DNA of 38,823 bases, from NCBI GenBank assembly GCA_035254305.1, contig DATFAS010000172.1, positions 1 to 38,823 of the forward strand, read 5' to 3'. The notes below the pieces were generated by a model. It worked only from the letters and a program-made list of their open reading frames with translations. It was not told the DNA's origin and made no database searches. Shown here piece by piece: positions 23,062-32,648 of this stretch. The translations under genes and the position numbers were made by a program. Each line of letters begins with the position of its first letter. The stretch's first letter is position 1. The DNA comes from DATFAS01 sp035254305 (GTDB lineage Bacteria > Bacillota > Bacilli > Aneurinibacillales > RAOX-1).

Positions 23062-24130
23062 GGATGGGTTCCCCCTTTTCATTGATTGGTATGATGACTT
23101 CGATCTTTGTACCATCCCCAGGTGATGACGAGATATTCACTTCGCCCCTCAACAAGCTTGCTCTCTCTCTCATTCCATATAATCCTAAACCGGTACCGCG
23201 AATGTTAATGCTACTAGGATCAAACCCACACCCATAATCTAGAATCGTTAATTTCAATTTGGTCTTTGTGCTATTAAATTCAACTAGAATTTTGTCAGTA
23301 TCTGCATACTTAGCGGCATTCGTCATAGCTTCCTGACAAATTCGATAGAGGGCTGTTTCTATGGATGGACTGTATCTCCTTTTCTCTCCAGTAACCTCTA
23401 AGATGGTTTCAATCCCGAATGTTTGTTCATATCTCTTCATATAAGAACGAATTGCAGGAAGTAAACCCAAGTCATCTAAGGCAGATGGCCTTAGCTCAAC
23501 AGCCATACTCTTGACTTCCTCGAGTGCCCGCGCAGTCATCTGTTGAACATCAAGGAGGTGGTCACCTACATTTCTGTCTAATTGAAGTTGGTTGACAACC
23601 TTCAATCCTACTAGAATACTATAGAGTGCCTGGCCGATTCCATCATGAAGCTCTCTTGATACCCGTTTTCTCTCTTCCTCTTGTGCGTGAATCACATAAT
23701 TTGTCATTAACATTCGAAAGCGCTGTTGCTCCAAATAATATTGCTCAGACATATCTCGTAAAATAATTACGAGGGCCCCAGACTGATCCTCTGGAAGACG
23801 TGTAGAACTGGCTGCAACATGAATTTCTTTGCCATCCCTCCTACGAATCTTCATTTCAAAGGAAGGGAAAGGGCAATTTCCACTGGCAAAGCAATTGACA
23901 CAAGAGAATTCATTCGTTACAGTAGCCATTCCCACACATATCTCACAAAAAGGAACAATACCTATTAACTCATTCTTACTCCATCCTGTCATTTTTTCAG
24001 CTGCAGGATTTAATTCCATCACGTAACCCTGTTTATCTACGATAAGTATAGCGTCTGTTACATGAGAAAAAATGGATTGCAGCAAGAATGACGTATTTTG
24101 TGCAGCTTCCATATTTTCCATTCTAGACAT
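23036..24130 (-). CDS. nreB: Oxygen-sensing histidine kinase NreB, classical cytosolic type
   Basis: NreB autophosphorylates under low oxygen when its 4Fe-4S cluster is intact and phosphorylates NreC. The 364-residue protein has no membrane segment. It has a PAS domain (about 15-130), with Cys62, 65, 77 and 80 in exact CX2CX11CX2C spacing as in Staphylococcus NreB. The HisKA_3 domain has His162 (SRELHDGIGQALYSIL), and the HATPase domain follows (IETALYRICQEAMTNAAKYA, GTGLGLYGMRERASLLRG). An extra Cys86 and a C-terminal Cys pair have unclear roles. It begins 19 bases after nreA2 with GGAAGGGAA upstream. Confidence 0.94.
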   Translation of the reverse strand: MSRMENMEAAQNTSFLLQSIFSHVTDAILIVDKQGYVMELNPAAEKMTGWSKNELIGIVPFCEICVGMATVTNEFSCVNCFASGNCPFPSFEMKIRRRDGKEIHVAASSTRLPEDQSGALVIILRDMSEQYYLEQQRFRMLMTNYVIHAQEEERKRVSRELHDGIGQALYSILVGLKVVNQLQLDRNVGDHLLDVQQMTARALEEVKSMAVELRPSALDDLGLLPAIRSYMKRYEQTFGIETILEVTGEKRRYSPSIETALYRICQEAMTNAAKYADTDKILVEFNSTKTKLKLTILDYGCGFDPSSINIRGTGLGLYGMRERASLLRGEVNISSSPGDGTKIEVIIPINEKGEPIHVDSGTCC

Positions 24131-24149
24131 TGTGTAGTTCCCTTCCTTT

Positions 24150-24635
24150 TCATTTCCTTATAATCGGAAAGAGGGGAAAAAAGACATCCCCTTCATCTTT
24201 ACGTTGTTGAATCATCGAGCCTAACTGTTCAGCCACACTCGCCACCAATTCAATTACTTCATCTTCAAACGAACGGATATATCTGCATCCAACCAAAAGC
24301 ACACCCATCACACGTTGATTGATCGATACCGGCATCCCAATAATCGACTTTAGTCCTTCTGCTAGAAGAATCGGATACTCCCTCGGATCATCCCCACTCT
24401 TAGGGGAGAAAGAATCAAGAATCATAGGTCTTCCCGACCTCATGACCTTCCCCGCAATTCCTTTTTCGGGTCTTAATACGATTCTCTTATATCGTTCATT
24501 GCGATTCCCAGAGGCGTATTTCCACCGTATAATGTATTCATTCTGATTGGACCAAGCGAGAGCTGCAAAATCAGTTGATGTCAACCGTCTTAATTCTGCA
24601 AGACTGACTTCAATATCCCCTTTCAAACTTCCCAT
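24150..24635 (-). CDS. nreA: NreA-like GAF-domain nitrate sensor, copy 2
   Basis: This 161-residue single GAF domain is a paralogue of the protein at 1072-1548: TDFAALAW, SGNRNERYKRIVLRPEKGIAGKV, REYPILLAEGLKS and QRVMGVLLVGCR. In the nreABC order it fits the staphylococcal nitrate receptor that inhibits NreB unless nitrate is bound. The ATG at 24635 has GGGGG eleven bases upstream. An NreC-type palindrome lies upstream, suggesting positive feedback on the whole nreA2B2C2 operon. Confidence 0.92.
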   Translation of the reverse strand: MGSLKGDIEVSLAELRRLTSTDFAALAWSNQNEYIIRWKYASGNRNERYKRIVLRPEKGIAGKVMRSGRPMILDSFSPKSGDDPREYPILLAEGLKSIIGMPVSINQRVMGVLLVGCRYIRSFEDEVIELVASVAEQLGSMIQQRKDEGDVFFPLFPIIRK

Positions 24636-24688
24636 CCATGCATACCCCCAAACTTGAAATCCATTTGGTCCTACTGTATGTCAATCTA

Positions 24689-24733
24689 AGTTTACCTTAA
24701 AAATAGGTGACATTGTTATCAGGGAATTCCCTG
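24689..24733 (-). promoter_or_regulatory. Candidate NreC-activated promoter of nreA2B2C2
   Basis: A perfect 14-bp palindrome CAGGG-AATT-CCCTG (24720-24733, centre 24726.5) lies 32.5 bp from TAAACT (24694-24689), a possible -10. Confidence 0.6.
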
Positions 24734-24769
24734 AATTCTTGATAAAACACGCTGAATATGGCAGAGATG

Positions 24770-24810
24770 TGAACATATAAAATCATCTTGCCCGGTGTCG
24801 AGCAAGATGA
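24770..24810 (-). terminator. Terminator of the nar2 operon
   Basis: TCATCTTGC (24783-24791) pairs with GCAAGATGA (24802-24810); TTTTATATG follows on the minus strand, just past narI2. Confidence 0.82.
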
Positions 24811-24831
24811 CTATTCTTATCTAGGACTATT

Positions 24832-25524
24832 TTATTTACTTAATGCCCTCTGTGCATCTCGACTACGGTAAAGAATATGACTTCTGCGGAAATACGCAAG
24901 TGGCACACTCCAGACATGAACAAGCCGAGTAAAGGGCCAAACCCCAAAAATCGTGAGAGATAACAAAACATGTAATTGAAAGAACAAAGGTACATCCTTC
25001 ATTAATGAAGGATCTGGATTAAAGGATAGTAATCCTCTGAACCACGGAGCAACAGATTCCCGATAATCAAATCCACCCATTATTAAGTTATATCCAAGTG
25101 TATTAAATACCCCCATCGCAATGACAATAAGCAAGAGGACAGCTATCAAGATATCACTTGGACTACTTGTTAGGCGAACACGTTTTACATTCAACCTCCT
25201 TGCTAGTAGAAGAGCAATTCCTGCTAAAGTTATTAATCCTGCTAAACCACCACCATAGACTGCTCCTGTATGATACAGATGCTCAGTAACCCCTATTTGT
25301 TCAAGAGCAACTTTCGGAACTAATAATCCCGCAACATGACCGAAAAATACTAGGATAATTCCTATGTGAAAAAGCATACTACCCAACTTGAGTAAGTCCT
25401 TCTCCAGAAATTCACTAGATTTAGCCGTCCAAGCTAATTGATCGGTGTTATACCGGTAGAAATGTCCCAATACAAAAATGGTAAGCATGAGATAGGGATA
25501 AATGACCCATAGAAATTGGTTCAC
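24832..25524 (-). CDS. narI: Respiratory nitrate reductase gamma subunit NarI, copy 2
   Basis: This 230-residue, five-helix membrane cytochrome b has both haem-ligand histidine pairs (FHIGIILVFFGH and LHVLLSLTIFGVWPFTRLVH), the same spacings as NarI1. The GTG start overlaps the narJ2 stop (GTGTGA) and has GGGAGG upstream. It is the last gene of narG2H2J2I2; unlike module 1, no transporter follows. Confidence 0.94.
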   Translation of the reverse strand: MNQFLWVIYPYLMLTIFVLGHFYRYNTDQLAWTAKSSEFLEKDLLKLGSMLFHIGIILVFFGHVAGLLVPKVALEQIGVTEHLYHTGAVYGGGLAGLITLAGIALLLARRLNVKRVRLTSSPSDILIAVLLLIVIAMGVFNTLGYNLIMGGFDYRESVAPWFRGLLSFNPDPSLMKDVPLFFQLHVLLSLTIFGVWPFTRLVHVWSVPLAYFRRSHILYRSRDAQRALSK

Positions 25525-26093
25525 ACGCCCTCCCCCTTCCCTTCAAGATAAGGCTTTGCAGCTAATATACAAGCTTCCAACAGCAAGGCATAGTCACTTT
25601 CTATCTGTTTCAATTCCTCAGCTAATTTTGAAATAGATGGATATGCCTTCGTTAGCATTTCTGAAATTAGCTGATTTGGTGCAACGGAAAGAAATTCGAG
25701 AACCAGAGGAAGATAATCGGAAAGTTCATCTGTTTTCACTTCAAAACCAGCATTCTGATAGATCTGCTTCAACTCTACCAGAATCGTTCCTCTCTCTTTT
25801 TCTTCCCCCAAACTAGAATAGGTAATATACAGATTCGTCTTCGAACTGAAATCGAATGTCTGAACATATTCTTCTGCTAATTCATCTAATGATTGATTCG
25901 AAATACGCTGGATAAACTCTAGCAAGTAACGTTGTATTTCGGAATGTGTAATCTCACTAGCCTCTTCCCTTAATTCACGCCACATAAACCACTTTCGATC
26001 AGGATACTGCAGCAAGAATGAGACAAGAGAAAAGGTAGAACGGCTATTCTCGTGGTTTGCTTCCCATAACATGGAAGAATGCGTTATCCCCAT
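25521..26093 (-). CDS. narJ: Nitrate reductase assembly chaperone NarJ, copy 2
   Basis: This 190-residue NarJ has LLQYPDRKW, EEYVQTFDFSSKTNLYITY, ERGTILVELKQIYQNAGF and ELSDYLPLVLEFLS. The ATG at 26093 lies six bases after a full AGGAGG, which means narJ2 starts 50 bases inside narH2. The alternative ATG at 26072 has no such site. The N-terminal 20 residues differ from NarJ1. Confidence 0.9.
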   Translation of the reverse strand: MGITHSSMLWEANHENSRSTFSLVSFLLQYPDRKWFMWRELREEASEITHSEIQRYLLEFIQRISNQSLDELAEEYVQTFDFSSKTNLYITYSSLGEEKERGTILVELKQIYQNAGFEVKTDELSDYLPLVLEFLSVAPNQLISEMLTKAYPSISKLAEELKQIESDYALLLEACILAAKPYLEGKGEGV

Positions 26094-27573
26094 GATAGCC
26101 TCCTACTTCACAAGAATTACAATCCTTTGCAAAAGCATATCCTGTAGACCCTTGCTCTCCATAAAGATTCATGAACTCTTCTTTATGAGCTGGAGGAATA
26201 ACAAACCGATCTTCATATTTGGCAATAGCCAACAATCGATACATCTCTTCGATAGTCTGTTGGTCTAAACCTAAACGTAATAATTGCTGCTGATTCACTT
26301 CTTTTCCAAGTGTCACAGTACGCATATGCTGTCTCATCGCAGCCATCTTATGCAGAACCTTCGTTATAACCTCTGTATCCCCTGCAGTAAGCAGATTTGC
26401 TAAATACTCAATTGGAATTCTCATCTGTTCAATGGCTGGGAAAATGTCATTTTCATCTAATGTACTTCCCTGTCCCTCGACCGCATTCATAATCGGACTT
26501 AATGGAGGCACATACCATACCATTGGTAAGGTCCGATATTCAGGATGTAGGGGAAGAGCAATCCCATACTTAATAGCTAGTTTATAAATTGGTGATTTTC
26601 TTGCCGCCTCTAGCCAATCATCTGAGATTCCATCTTTTCTTGCTTGTTCTATGACATCTGGGTCACTTGGATCTAGGAATAAACCTAACTGTGCTTGATA
26701 TAATTCTTTTTCATCTGGAGTAGAAGCTACTTCCTTCACACGATCCGCATCATATAAGAGAATTCCAATGTAGCGGATTCGGCCTGTACAGGTTTCCGAA
26801 CAAACGGTTGGTAAACCTGCTTCAATTCTAGGGAAGCAGAAGGTACATTTCTCTGCCTTTTGTGTTTCCCAGTTGAAATAAACCTTCTTATAAGGGCAAC
26901 CTGACATACAATAACGCCAGCCCCTGCAAGCCTCCTGGTCCACTAGTACAATTCCATCCTCATCACGTTTGTACATGGCACCAGAAGGACAAGAAGCCAC
27001 ACAACCAGGGTTCAAGCAATGTTCACAAATTCGTGGAAGATACATCATGAATGCTTGCTCGTACTCAAGCTGGATCGACTTTTCCATTTGGATCAAGTTC
27101 ATATCCCTTTTACCTGTCACATGTGCACCCGCTAGGTCATCTTCCCAGTTAGGCCCCCATTGCAGATCCATATACTCCCCAGTGATGAGAGATTTCGGTC
27201 TTGCCACTGGCTGATGCTTCTTCTCTCCGCTATTCGTTAATTTCTCATAGTCGTATGTCCATGGCTCATAGTATTCATCAATGGTTGGAAGATCTGGATT
27301 ATAGAAGATTCGACCCAAAGCAAGCTTGCTTAACTTACTTCCCGAACGAAGCTCAAGCTTCCCATTATTTAGAATCCAACCACCTCTTCGTTTCTCCTGG
27401 TTCTCCCATTCTACGGGATAACCAACTCCTGGCTTGGTCTCAACATTATTGAACCAAATGTATTCAGCACCCGGACGATTCGTCCAGGTGTTTTTGCATG
27501 TCACACTACATGTGTGGCAGCCTATACATTTATCTAGATTCATAACCATTGCAACTTGTGCTTTAATCTTCAA
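26044..27573 (-). CDS. narH: Respiratory nitrate reductase beta subunit NarH, copy 2
   Basis: This 509-residue iron-sulphur subunit has CIGCHTCSVTCKNTW (Cys16, 19, 22, 26), CEHCLNPGCVASCPSG, CRGWRYCMSGCP (Trp at the 3Fe-4S cluster) and CTFCFPRIEAG...CSETC. It is 14 residues longer than NarH1, mainly at the C-terminus (GGYHGDNAFFHVMGSKPRE), which is the stretch overlapping narJ2. The start is TTG at 27573 after AAGGAGG, inside the end of narG2, as in copy 1. Confidence 0.95.
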   Translation of the reverse strand: MKIKAQVAMVMNLDKCIGCHTCSVTCKNTWTNRPGAEYIWFNNVETKPGVGYPVEWENQEKRRGGWILNNGKLELRSGSKLSKLALGRIFYNPDLPTIDEYYEPWTYDYEKLTNSGEKKHQPVARPKSLITGEYMDLQWGPNWEDDLAGAHVTGKRDMNLIQMEKSIQLEYEQAFMMYLPRICEHCLNPGCVASCPSGAMYKRDEDGIVLVDQEACRGWRYCMSGCPYKKVYFNWETQKAEKCTFCFPRIEAGLPTVCSETCTGRIRYIGILLYDADRVKEVASTPDEKELYQAQLGLFLDPSDPDVIEQARKDGISDDWLEAARKSPIYKLAIKYGIALPLHPEYRTLPMVWYVPPLSPIMNAVEGQGSTLDENDIFPAIEQMRIPIEYLANLLTAGDTEVITKVLHKMAAMRQHMRTVTLGKEVNQQQLLRLGLDQQTIEEMYRLLAIAKYEDRFVIPPAHKEEFMNLYGEQGSTGYAFAKDCNSCEVGGYHGDNAFFHVMGSKPRE

Positions 27574-30500
27574 GCCAAGCCACCTCCTTCATCTTGCGAA
27601 CAGAAACATAGATATCTCTTTGGTTACCTATTGGTCCATAGTAATTAAAACCATAGCTTAATTGAGCATATCCTCCTACGAGTTGGGTGGGTTTGAGATG
27701 TATTCTTGTAGGGCTATTATGAGTCCCACCTCGTTCCTTCGTAATCGTTGTTCCCGGAGTATTGATATGTTTATCCTGTGCATGGTACATGTACAGGCTT
27801 CCCCGCTGCATTCTATGGCTGACAACCGCACGCGCTGCTACGACTCCATTACGGTTATAAACTTCTACCCATTCGTTATCCTTGATCCCTGCTTGCTCCG
27901 CATCCTTATCATTCATCCATACATTTGGTCCGCCACGGAAGAGTGTTAACATCATCAGATTGTCTTGATACGTACTGTGAATATTCCACTTCCCATGCGG
28001 GGTCAAGTATCTTAATATAATTTCCTTCTCATCTTGAGAAGGCTTGTGATCCTTGTCTGCAAAGACGAATTTTGGCAGGGTTGGTTTATAGGTAGGCAAT
28101 CCTTCTCCATACTCTAGTAAAATTTCATGGTCTAGATAGAAGTGTTGACGACCTGTTAGTGTACGGAATGGAACCAATCTCTCGATATTAGTGGTGAATG
28201 GTGAATAACGTCGATCCCCTTTATTAGATCCACTAAAGATCGGTGTAGGGATAACCGGCCTTGGTTGAACTGTAATATCCTGGAATGTAAAGTGTTCACC
28301 TGCCCGTTCCTCAGCAATATCCTTCAGTACTAATCCTGTTTTCTTTTCCTCTGCATCCCAAGCCTTCATAGCTACCTTCCCGTTCGTAGCACTTGACAAG
28401 GCAAGCATCGCTTCAGCAGCCTTACGATCTGATTCAATACTAGGCAGCCCGTTCGTAAAGCCAGGAGATGTGATCATACCATTTTGACGTTTCAGTTCCT
28501 CATATTGCTCAGCGACAGAGAAGGAAATCCCATGTGCCCCAATTGGGTTTTTCTCAGCCAATGGTCCTAAACTAATAAATTTCTCATATATTTTGGTATA
28601 ATCGCGTTCCACTATCGTAAACTTAGGCATGGTCTTACCTGGAATGGCCTCAACCTCACCCTTCTTCCAGTCCCGAACTCTTCCGAATGGTTGACTAATT
28701 TCGTCTGGAGAGTCATGTTGAAGTGGAGAAGCAACAAGATCCTTGCGTGGGTTCGGCATATAGGTTTTTGCCATATCAGAGAAATCACGAGCAAGATTCT
28801 TAAAAATATCCCAATCTGACTTTGCTTCCCAAGGTGGATTAATCGCTGGATTCAACGGATGTACAAATGGATGCATATCCGTACTGTTAATATCACTCTT
28901 CTCATACCAGGTAGCAGCTGGTAAAACAATATCAGAGTGAAGAGCATTTCCCGCCATGCGGAAATCTAAGCTTACCAACAGATCGAGCTTCCCTTCACTC
29001 GCTTGATCTCTCCACTTGATTTCCTCTGGTCGAAGGGATGTTTCATCTTCAGAAAGTAACCCATTCGAAGTACCAAGTAGGTACTTCAAGAAATATTCAT
29101 GTCCCTTACCAGAGCTAGAAATCAAGTTGGATCTCCAGACAAATAAAGCACGTGGGAAATTCACTGGATCATCAGGATCTTGTACAGCAAACTCCATGTT
29201 TCCTTCTTTTAATTCCTTTACAGCATAAGAAATAACATCTGCATTGTCTTTTGCTCCTGCTTTAACCGCATCATTATATAAATCTAGTGAATTGCGATTA
29301 AACTGCGGATAGGAAGGAAGCCATCCAAGTCTAGCAGCTAATACATTATAATCTGCTGAATGTTTATATCTCGGCTTATCCACTGTCGCTGAAATTAGTT
29401 CTTCAGTTGGTAGCTCTTCAAAGCGCCATTGGTTAGTCGCAAAATAATAGAAGGAAGTCGCATTCTGCAGACGAGGTGGCATCGACCAATCACGGCCGAA
29501 GGCAATCGTCCCCCATCCTTCAGGTACCCGGCATTTCTCTTGGCCAACATAGTGCGCCCAACCTCCTCCATTGACCCCTTGAGATCCTGTGAGAAGCACT
29601 AAATTTAGGATTGATCGATAGATCGTGTCCCCATTAAACCAGTGATTAATACCAGCACCCATGATAATCATGGATCGTCCCTTTGTATCTACAGCATTCT
29701 GAGCAAATTCACGAGCAATTTTAATCACTTTAGCCGCTTCCACACCTGAATATTGCTCCTGCCAAGCAGGGGTGTAAGGAATCTTATCCTCGTAATTCTT
29801 CGGATAATTACCTGGTAATCCACGGGATACACCATAGTGAGCAAGCATAAGGTCAAATACTGTTGTTACGTAGAGCTCCTCTCCATCCCGTTCAAGCCTT
29901 TTCACAGGGACGGAACGTTGAAGAACACTTCGCTCATTCTCATCGAAATAAGGAAACTCTACCATAGCGACATCATCTTCATTACCGAGTAATGTTAGCG
30001 TTGGATTGATTGACTCACCTTGTTCATCCTGCTGAATGAGATTCCACTTTCCTTTATCTCCCCAACGATGACCAATACTACCATTTGGTACTACCATTTT
30101 CTTTGTTTCTTGATTGAACACAACGGGCTTCCATTCCGCTTCATTTAACTCAAGCCCTAAATCACTTGCAAGAAGAAACCGGTCCGAAATATATTGATCC
30201 CCTTTTTTCTTTAAGGTAATGAGATATGGCAAATCAGAATAGCGTTTGGCATAATTAGTGAAATACTCCGTTTCCTGGTCTACATAAAACTCCTTCAAGA
30301 TAACATGGGTCATCGCTTGTGCAAGTGCACCATCCTGCCCTGGATTTACAGGTAACCAGTCATCTGCGAATTTTACGTTCTCTGCGTAATCCGGACTGAC
30401 AGAAACAACCTTCGTTCCTTTATAACGAACCTCCGTCATAAAATGGGCATCCGGTGTCCGAGTCATAGGGACATTCGATCCCCACATCATAATATAACCA

Positions 30501-31249
30501 GCGTTATACCAGTCACTACTCTCAGGAACATCGGTCTGTTCTCCCCAGATTTGTGGAGAAGCTGGTGGAAGATCTGCATACCAATCATAGAAGCTTAGCA
30601 TGGGCGAGCCGACCATGCTAAGGAAACGAGCCCCCGAAGCATAGCTGACCATTGACATAGCAGGAATTGGTGTAAAGCCAGCAATTCGATCCGGACCATA
30701 CTTCTGGAGAATATAAATCATGGATGCAGATATGATTTGATTAATCTCTTCCCAGGAAGAACGGACAAACCCACCTTTTCCTCTGGCAGCCTTATATTCC
30801 CTAGACTTAACAGGGTCTTCTACAACACTTTTCCATGCTAAAACCGGGTCATTCGTTTTGGCTAAGGCTTCACGATAAAATCGAAGCAATTTCCCTCTAA
30901 TATACGGATATCGAACACGTAAAGGACTGTATACATACCAAGAAAAACTAGCCCCCCGCGGACATCCCCGAGGCTCAAATTCTGGCATATCAGGTCCTGT
31001 GCTTGGGTAATCTGTTTGTTGATTCTCCCAGGTAATGATGCCATCCTTCACAAATACCTTCCAACTACAAGATCCTGTACAGTTCACCCCATGTGTCGTA
31101 CGGACTACCTTGTCATGCTGCCAGCGCTGGCGGTATACCTTCTCCCATTCTCGGTCCTGTGAGGTTAGCTCACTCCACCCATCGGAGTATTGTTCTTTCG
31201 GCTGAAAGAAACGTAATCTTTTCGTTAATGGTGCCGCCTTCTTCTTCAT
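27563..31249 (-). CDS. narG: Respiratory nitrate reductase alpha subunit NarG, copy 2
   Basis: This 1228-residue catalytic subunit is collinear with NarG1. FS0 ligands are His53, Cys57, Cys61 and Cys96, and the Mo-ligand aspartate is at about 226 in YADLPPASPQIWG. The C-terminal part (GGTHNSPTRIHLKPTQLVGG) is also conserved. AAAGGAG precedes the ATG. The two NarGs differ throughout rather than in patches, so this is an old duplication or separate acquisition, not a recent copy. It has its own promoter between narK2 and narG2, so it can be expressed with or without the transporters. Confidence 0.97.
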   Translation of the reverse strand: MKKKAAPLTKRLRFFQPKEQYSDGWSELTSQDREWEKVYRQRWQHDKVVRTTHGVNCTGSCSWKVFVKDGIITWENQQTDYPSTGPDMPEFEPRGCPRGASFSWYVYSPLRVRYPYIRGKLLRFYREALAKTNDPVLAWKSVVEDPVKSREYKAARGKGGFVRSSWEEINQIISASMIYILQKYGPDRIAGFTPIPAMSMVSYASGARFLSMVGSPMLSFYDWYADLPPASPQIWGEQTDVPESSDWYNAGYIMMWGSNVPMTRTPDAHFMTEVRYKGTKVVSVSPDYAENVKFADDWLPVNPGQDGALAQAMTHVILKEFYVDQETEYFTNYAKRYSDLPYLITLKKKGDQYISDRFLLASDLGLELNEAEWKPVVFNQETKKMVVPNGSIGHRWGDKGKWNLIQQDEQGESINPTLTLLGNEDDVAMVEFPYFDENERSVLQRSVPVKRLERDGEELYVTTVFDLMLAHYGVSRGLPGNYPKNYEDKIPYTPAWQEQYSGVEAAKVIKIAREFAQNAVDTKGRSMIIMGAGINHWFNGDTIYRSILNLVLLTGSQGVNGGGWAHYVGQEKCRVPEGWGTIAFGRDWSMPPRLQNATSFYYFATNQWRFEELPTEELISATVDKPRYKHSADYNVLAARLGWLPSYPQFNRNSLDLYNDAVKAGAKDNADVISYAVKELKEGNMEFAVQDPDDPVNFPRALFVWRSNLISSSGKGHEYFLKYLLGTSNGLLSEDETSLRPEEIKWRDQASEGKLDLLVSLDFRMAGNALHSDIVLPAATWYEKSDINSTDMHPFVHPLNPAINPPWEAKSDWDIFKNLARDFSDMAKTYMPNPRKDLVASPLQHDSPDEISQPFGRVRDWKKGEVEAIPGKTMPKFTIVERDYTKIYEKFISLGPLAEKNPIGAHGISFSVAEQYEELKRQNGMITSPGFTNGLPSIESDRKAAEAMLALSSATNGKVAMKAWDAEEKKTGLVLKDIAEERAGEHFTFQDITVQPRPVIPTPIFSGSNKGDRRYSPFTTNIERLVPFRTLTGRQHFYLDHEILLEYGEGLPTYKPTLPKFVFADKDHKPSQDEKEIILRYLTPHGKWNIHSTYQDNLMMLTLFRGGPNVWMNDKDAEQAGIKDNEWVEVYNRNGVVAARAVVSHRMQRGSLYMYHAQDKHINTPGTTITKERGGTHNSPTRIHLKPTQLVGGYAQLSYGFNYYGPIGNQRDIYVSVRKMKEVAWLED

Positions 31250-31298
31250 GATTTTCTCCTTTCGGAAGAATGAAATTCATTCACTTTTTGTTAAATTC

Positions 31299-31368
31299 AG
31301 TATAGATCTAGACATTCTCATTTTAAATCAGGGAACTCCCTTAGGAGCCCCCTATCATTTCCCTGATT
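31299..31368 (-). promoter_or_regulatory. Candidate narG2 promoter with NreC-type box inside a larger inverted repeat
   Basis: CAGGG-AACT-CCCTT (31329-31342, centre 31335.5) lies 31.5 bp from TATACT (31304-31299). The region also contains AATCAGGGA (31326-31334) and its exact complement TCCCTGATT (31360-31368), plus TAGGAGCCCCCTA between them. This could be a second, split site or a hairpin that weakens read-through from narK2. Confidence 0.6.
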
Positions 31369-31372
31369 CTTC

Positions 31373-32608
31373 CTAAGATTTATTCACCGATTGAGCAGCC
31401 ATATTTGAAGGGATTTCTAATTCCTTAAACTGCGACTTCTGCCAGGACTTCTTCAATGCGATTAGAATGAACATAGCGGCAAGATACGTTGCTGCGAACC
31501 ACCAAAAACCATAAGAATAAGAGTTGGTAATACTCTTGAAGGTACCAAGAATATTAGGTAAGAAGAATCCTCCTAAACCACCTGCTGCACCAACGAACCC
31601 TGTGAAAATCCCCACTTCTTTTGGAAAACGTACTGGAATAACCTGAAATAATGCTCCATTGGCAAAACCAAAAATCATTAATGTAACAAATAGAAGAGTT
31701 AATACCACATAGACAGACGGTAGCATTCCCACCACAACAAGAACAATCGTTGCAGCTCCATATAGCTTCACAAGAAAATCCTCTCCGCCAATCCGATCTG
31801 AAATATACCCCCCAATGGGTCGAACAAAGCTACCTGCAAAGACCACTACCGTAACGAAATCTCCAGCTGTAATCTTACTAACTCCATACTGATCTACGAA
31901 GAAGATCGCAAGATAGCTCGTTAATCCAGAAAAACCACCAAAGCTTAAACTATAGAAAAAGCTAAACAACCAGGTTTCTTTAAGTTTAATAATGGATAGA
32001 TAAGATCCTACCGTTTGTGGCTTCGGTCTATTTGGACTTTCCTTTGCAAATATCACAAAAACCGTAAGAGCTACTAGTAAAGGAACCAGAGTCAAACCAA
32101 ATACAGTGTGCCAACCGTAGACTTGAGCTAACCGTGGAGCAAATAGAGAAGCAAAGACCGTTCCACTATTCCCTGCACCCGCAATCCCCATCGCAAGTCC
32201 CTGATGCTCCGGTGGATACCATCTACTTGCTAACGGCAGGGCCACCGCAAAGCTCCCTCCTGCTACACCAAGTAAGAAGCCGAAGGCTTGCACTTCACTT
32301 AAGCTATTTCCGAAAAACCAACCCCATAGTAACGGAATCATGGTAACCAACATACCGGCAATCCCGACTTTTTTACCACCATATTTATCTGCAAGAAGAC
32401 CCATTGGAATCCTTAGGAGTGCGCCCCCAAGAATAGGAATCCCCACCATCATTCCTTTTTGCGCAGGAGTTAAGTTAAAGTCGCTAACAATGAATGTAGA
32501 AGTCGCACCCAGCATAACCCAAATCATGAAGCTGATATCAAAATAAAGAAATGAGGACAATAACGTTGCAGGATGACCACTTTTCATGAAACCTTTTATT
32601 CCAGCCAT
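31373..32608 (-). CDS. narK: NarK-family nitrate transporter, NarK1/NasA-like type
   Basis: This 411-residue, 12-helix major facilitator has LLRIPMGLLADKYGGKK, the motif GIAGAGNSGTVFASLFAPRLA, FVRPIGGYISDRIGG in the second half and GAAGGLGGFFLP. It resembles the type I (proton-nitrate symporter) branch and differs clearly from its neighbour narK3, with which it forms a type II-type I pair as seen in several denitrifiers. AAAGGAAA precedes the ATG. The energy coupling is inferred from the resemblance. Confidence 0.88.
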   Translation of the reverse strand: MAGIKGFMKSGHPATLLSSFLYFDISFMIWVMLGATSTFIVSDFNLTPAQKGMMVGIPILGGALLRIPMGLLADKYGGKKVGIAGMLVTMIPLLWGWFFGNSLSEVQAFGFLLGVAGGSFAVALPLASRWYPPEHQGLAMGIAGAGNSGTVFASLFAPRLAQVYGWHTVFGLTLVPLLVALTVFVIFAKESPNRPKPQTVGSYLSIIKLKETWLFSFFYSLSFGGFSGLTSYLAIFFVDQYGVSKITAGDFVTVVVFAGSFVRPIGGYISDRIGGEDFLVKLYGAATIVLVVVGMLPSVYVVLTLLFVTLMIFGFANGALFQVIPVRFPKEVGIFTGFVGAAGGLGGFFLPNILGTFKSITNSYSYGFWWFAATYLAAMFILIALKKSWQKSQFKELEIPSNMAAQSVNKS

Positions 32609-32648
32609 TATTTCCTTTCCCCCTTTACGATTGCTTTTCCACTAAGAT

